A DNA stretch of 64,000 nucleotides, from assembly GCA_964058845.1 (NCBI GenBank), contig CAXKVR010000010.1:1-64000 (forward strand), written 5' to 3'. The translations under genes were made by a program, and so were the position numbers. The notes under the pieces were generated by a model. It searched no databases and was not told the origin of the DNA. It saw only the letters and a list, made by a program, of their open reading frames with translations. Positions 59,607 through 64,000 of the stretch are shown piece by piece (the first letter of the stretch is position 1; each line of letters begins with the position of its first letter). The DNA is from Carex sylvatica (taxonomy: Eukaryota; Streptophyta; Magnoliopsida; Poales; Cyperaceae).

Positions 59607-62600
59607 AAGTCACCTACTTATAATCTATACATTTTTCTTGCTCTAGGATATCCTTTAACAAGTCAAGTTGGACAGAACAAAAGACACTATAAGATAAAAG
59701 GCAAAAACAATTTACATATACTCCTACGATGCACATGAAATTGCTTTAGTTTCTCTATACCCTTTACTCTCTCTATAGCCCGCGCTACTCTCTTTCACTG
59801 TTTCTCTTAACAAAAATTCAGCTCAAGCAGTCATGTCCCTCTGCCTCTCTCTGCTCGAGCTCTGGAGGTCTGTTTTTTCTCTTTTTCTTATAGATAGATT
59901 TGCTTCTTTCTTGCTTTCGTTTGTTGCGTTATTGAGTTAATGTTTTTTTTTTAATATATACATTTTGTTATCACAAAACAGTTGGAGATTACGCCTCTGA
60001 TCGTGTACTGGAATGAGGTCTTGCAATCATGCTCAATTTTATTGTCTGGGGATAATTTTATTCTTTGGGAAAATTCTTTAATCGAGATATAGGAACTTCT
60101 CTGTAGATTTTGTCTAATAATGTTAATTTTGCGGGGGATTTTTAATCAAATCAAGCAAATGTGGGGAAAATTTGTTGGCTGATTGGGCAAAGAAGGCTGA
60201 AACAATCAGAATTTTTGTACTGTGGTATGATCCATTTTGTGGTACGGGCGACTTTATTTGAACTGAAGCAATGGTATCCTAAATTTAAATTGAAATTGTG
60301 ACTGGTTGATTTCTCATTTTTTTATGGTTACGACTTGAAAAAGGATGTGCCAAGTTAAGGAGTGTGATATGTGAGGCGATTGGAAGAGTTAGGGTCAGAT
60401 TGTTTGGCAATGCTGCATGGAGAAACTGGATAGCCTCATGCATCTCCTGTTTCCTTCCAGGTATTTGTTTTCTTTTCTTTTTTAGTTTTCTTTTCTGAAA
60501 CATAGGTCACTTTGGAGGATCTTTGTAACTGATTGATATATGGTCTGCAACTCTGAATGCCTTGGTGTTGGATGTTAAAGTACTGGTAAATACCTACAAT
60601 TTGATAATTTGATATTTTCAGAGTTGTTGGAGATACATCAAGAACACTGGTAATCTTGGAAGATATCATGGAGTATATATTATCATGCCTTCACTATGCC
60701 TTCACTAAGGTTATAATAGATTTGCTTTGTTTAAACTGATTTGGAAAGCCTCCTAGACACAACATAATCACAAGCATTTATTAAACTTCTTTTCACCTAA
60801 AACATGGAATAATTTCCATCCCACAGTTTTTGCCAATGTGATTCACAAAATTATTATTTCTGAATAAATATCTCTTTATCCCTTTAACAGTTCTCTGATG
60901 CTTTGACAATCAACAAGGAATGAGCTATCAAAATATATATATATTGTAAAGTCTTTTGAAAGAGACCTAAGAACCTTTGCGACTGAGGGGTATCAGTTTG
61001 TTAGTGCTTTAACAAGTTAAGGTTCTTTGTTCAGTACCTCTCGGATTCGGCTTTTGATATGACTTCAACAAAGTTTGCAATTCTGACAAGTCTCCAACCT
61101 AGCCTCTCCACATTTTTTTTGTTGTTCAAAATCAATTTCACACCTTTTAAAAATCTTCTGACATAGAATATCCAATACCTTCCCAGTTTCAGCTCTCTTG
61201 CACAACCAACAGACAAGAATGTTGTCAGCCATGAAATTAGAGTGCTTCCCTTTTGAAAAAATACCATCTCTAAGAGGGTACTCGCAACAGTATGCTACTT
61301 CTGCTGCCTGCACAGCTGATCTATAACAATGCTATAGGTTACGACATTAGGTCTACAACTTTCAGAGTCAGTTTCCAAACCATGTTTTCTTTCACCAAAT
61401 TACCCTTTATTTGGATAGCATCTTATATAAGATTTTAAAAAATCTTACCAAATTATTCTTTGTTTGGGTAGTATCTAATGTAAATGTTTTGTGTAACATG
61501 TTGCTACTAATGATTAAATTTGTATTTGCTGTACGTTAAATATTTTAGGTGACCTGACGGAAGGCAAGATAGATGAACTCAAAAAGTCTTTGGTTTCTCT
61601 AAAAGGTACTAATGACATCAATCTTTTTCTTTGTGATGAACTAAAGCTCCTCATAATTTTTCATCTAATGTATTGTTTCACTGCGAAGAAGACATTAAGA
61701 ATATGATACAGACCTAATGATTTCTTATCCAAGCCGCCTGCTCTTGTCCAATCTTGACAACAGTAGACGCTTTCAATTGTAATCTCCATACAAAATTCAG
61801 AAAATTGTATTGTTCTTAGCAAACAAAAATGGCATCTACAAATTGCAGAATCTCTTTAGTTTCAGTTTTCGTAGACAGTTCATTTATAAGAATCCTACTG
61901 GTCACAACATTAGAATCATGCCTTTTGGTAATAATAATATGAACCAAGTCTATAAGCTTCTGAATTTCAGTTATATTGCACATCCAGTTATAATAGTATT
62001 GTATTATGTTCTTGCATTTTCAGAATCCTGAACATTCTTTCTTAAACCTGCCTTTGTGTTGTGGTTTGTTGTATTTTTCTAACAAAAAAAATGAAATCTA
62101 AAACACAACATTTTGTCCTCTGTTCGATCAATCCAAAGTTATTTTCTCTTTGATATGTTTTTTTTTTGGTACAAAGTGATTAAATCAGGCAACAGATAGC
62201 TGAAAGTGCTTGAATAGCTGATGAGGCTGGATCTTAAAGAGCATATCAGAAAACTTGAAGAAAAGAGAGGTACAAATGTTGACTGGTACAGTCTTGACTT
62301 ACTGGTATGACGTGCTTTTATAATATGTTGATCTTCAAATCAATTAAGAAAGGTATATTTGGCATGTTTGGCAAATTACTCTCTGATGTGGTTTTGATAG
62401 CAGGGGTAGTTATTAGTTGTCTTTATTCTGGACCTGTCTTTTTTCAAAAAACCTACATTAATTCCCCATAATAAATATACATTCCAAGGGAAGCTACTAA
62501 TTCCAAATATGCTGTTGGCTTCACTTATATGGAAAATCACGGAAGAGACTACTTCTGGTGAAGAGAAAAGATTAAACATTTGTATGAAAAGGTGTAAAAT

Positions 62601-64000
62601 GCTAATATTAGTTGGTAAAAACTGTGTACCAAGTTTAATTTAAGCATCATAATTGAGGATAAACATAACCGAACCATTTAAAATGGAAATGAACAAATCT
62701 GAATATTTAATGAAATAAATCTGAGGAAATTCATTATATGTATCTTTTGTCTTCTATCTTGATAAAAATCTTCTTAATTAACAGGAGAACTCTTCGAACA
62801 CCTATTGCACTTGAGAGGAAAAAGATTGGCTTGCTTGATCTATTTTATATGTAGTGAAATCCCTTCTCTTCCTCTCTTTTTCCCTTTTTCTATCTTGGCC
62901 GAACTTAGTAGACCATTAATGACATGGGGTACTAATGTGAATTGTCTTGATTTTCATGCCATAAATTTAATTTATTGTAGTGGTATAGTTTTAAAAAAGT
63001 TCTGCTACATGATAATTAAAGTAGGCTTGCTATGATTAAGCCTCTACTCTGCAATTTTTTTTATTTATTTTTATTTCAGTTGTGTTCATGATTGCAATCG
63101 AATTTAGAAATATTAGGAATACATATTTGGATTTGGGATAGATTTGCACCACAATAGTTTTTGACCACTGGTACAAGTTCAGTATCAACCATTTTTTCTC
63201 TCTTAAAAAAAAAATCAACCATTTGCTGTCGTATTACACGATGTACCAGTATTAGTTTTTGTCTTCACTCATTCAGTACAGGGTAATTATTAAATATTAA
63301 GAATACTGGTATACACTTGGTGTTGCATGCGGTATGCTTGATCTTTGCTATGAATATTAGATTTTATCATGCTTCTTTTAATAATTGTTTGTAAAAGACA
63401 ATAACATGTTTCATTGGTTGTGTAAAGGTATTGCTACATGAGGAGTGATTGTTCAAGAAGTTCTTAACTTCGTTTATATACAGGGTTTGTTTCATATATA
63501 AATTAATACTTGCACGATATGTGCAATATTTTTTTCTGTTGTGTACATTGATTGATATTCACATCTATATTGTTTGTGTTTCATTTTTGTATTGCTTTTG
63601 CATATATAATGTTTCATGATATATGTTGTTTTGCAACTGTTACAACTTATATCGCATCAATAATACGTGCAACTTATCTTGATTATTATTGCCGAAGCAA
63701 CGCGAGGCTTTTTGCTAGTCTTAATTATATGCTTAAGGCTCCGTAAAATAGGGGCGACAATGGAAATTGAATTGTATAAAGCCTGTTCATGATCAGCTTG
63801 GAATCATGTTCTTCATGCTCATGTTCAGTGTTGTTCAAAACTGAGCCCTGTTCGGAACAGGCACGTTTCAGTGAACCAGGCTGAACAGTGGACAACCGCC
63901 CAAACTAATTAGTTGTTCATAATGGGCTTCTCTTCAATTTTTTTTATTAGGAATTCATTCTGATATCTTATCGTTTCTGTTCGTTTTGACTATTTAATAA
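59607..64000. other. Mostly unassigned 3' part of window
   Basis: There are exon-like scraps on the plus strand. A segment at about 61549-61603 between a good acceptor and donor reads GDLTEGKIDELKKSLVSLK. Another near 62220-62268 reads MRLDLKEHIRKLEEKR. Both are short and charged and could be the tail of the MIS12 remnant or another lost gene; I cannot assign them. CTGGTA motifs recur at 62280-63310. From 63780 a patch rich in GTTCATG/GTTCAG may be an element end cut by the window. No intact gene is seen. Confidence 0.35.

Noticed and set aside
1..64000. CRISPR arrays, bacterial operons, rRNA genes
   Set aside because: The window is plant nuclear DNA. The regular repeats are 4.2-kb gene units or transposon subterminal motifs, and no rRNA or clear tRNA gene was recognised.
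63780..64000. Possible element end rich in GTTCATG/GTTCAG
   Set aside because: It is cut by the window edge, so neither a second end nor a target duplication can be seen.

Overview
This window is plant nuclear DNA, from a flowering plant with an AT-rich genome. Multi-exon genes have short AT-rich GT-AG introns, and the spaces between them are full of transposons. The families seen are plant type: S1/P1 zinc nuclease, DUF1005, AMP1-type glutamate carboxypeptidase, MIS12, CACTA, hAT, Mutator-like elements, SINEs and LTRs. I cannot name the species.

Bases 1-22,255 hold a tandem array of S1/P1-type (plant nuclease I) genes. The repeat unit is 4,236-4,237 bp. The window opens inside intron 3 of copy 1 and then holds four complete, nearly identical eight-exon genes (starts 3536, 7773, 12009, 16246; 280 aa; all nine expected zinc ligands present). 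A sixth copy (20245-22255) is diverged and dead, and its spacer carries a MITE. The near-identical block stops about 200 bp after the stop codon of copy 5.

Bases 23,231-33,978 are one CACTA (En/Spm-type) DNA transposon of 10.7 kb, with matching CACTAGTG termini and a 3-bp TCA target duplication. On the minus strand it carries a broken TNPD-type transposase (28.46-32.29 kb) and a broken Transposase_24/Ulp1-like gene (23.65-26.05 kb). Inside it are a palindrome of about 1 kb whose centre repeats the subterminal GGATCGGTT motif, a foldback hairpin and a probable solo LTR.

Bases 34-48 kb have no intact gene. They hold four hAT-type elements, three with exact 8-bp target duplications and one with a degenerate one. 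They also hold a Mutator-type MITE with a 9-bp duplication, two tRNA-like SINEs, a 45-bp retroposed fragment between 16-bp direct repeats, and a second LTR-like segment.

Bases 48,004-50,823 (+) encode an intact two-exon DUF1005 protein. Bases 51,584-56,894 (-) encode an intact twelve-exon, 715-aa AMP1-like glutamate carboxypeptidase with all metal ligands. Its introns hold a hAT element and a fragment of the same MITE family seen at 40.5 kb. A Mutator-like element with arms of several hundred bases lies about 350 bp upstream of its start codon. From 58,811 there is a decayed MIS12 kinetochore gene. The rest to 64,000 has only isolated exon-like scraps.

The genes do not form a pathway. The strongest biology is the recent amplification of a secreted nuclease gene and the density of elements whose ends can be fixed from their target duplications.
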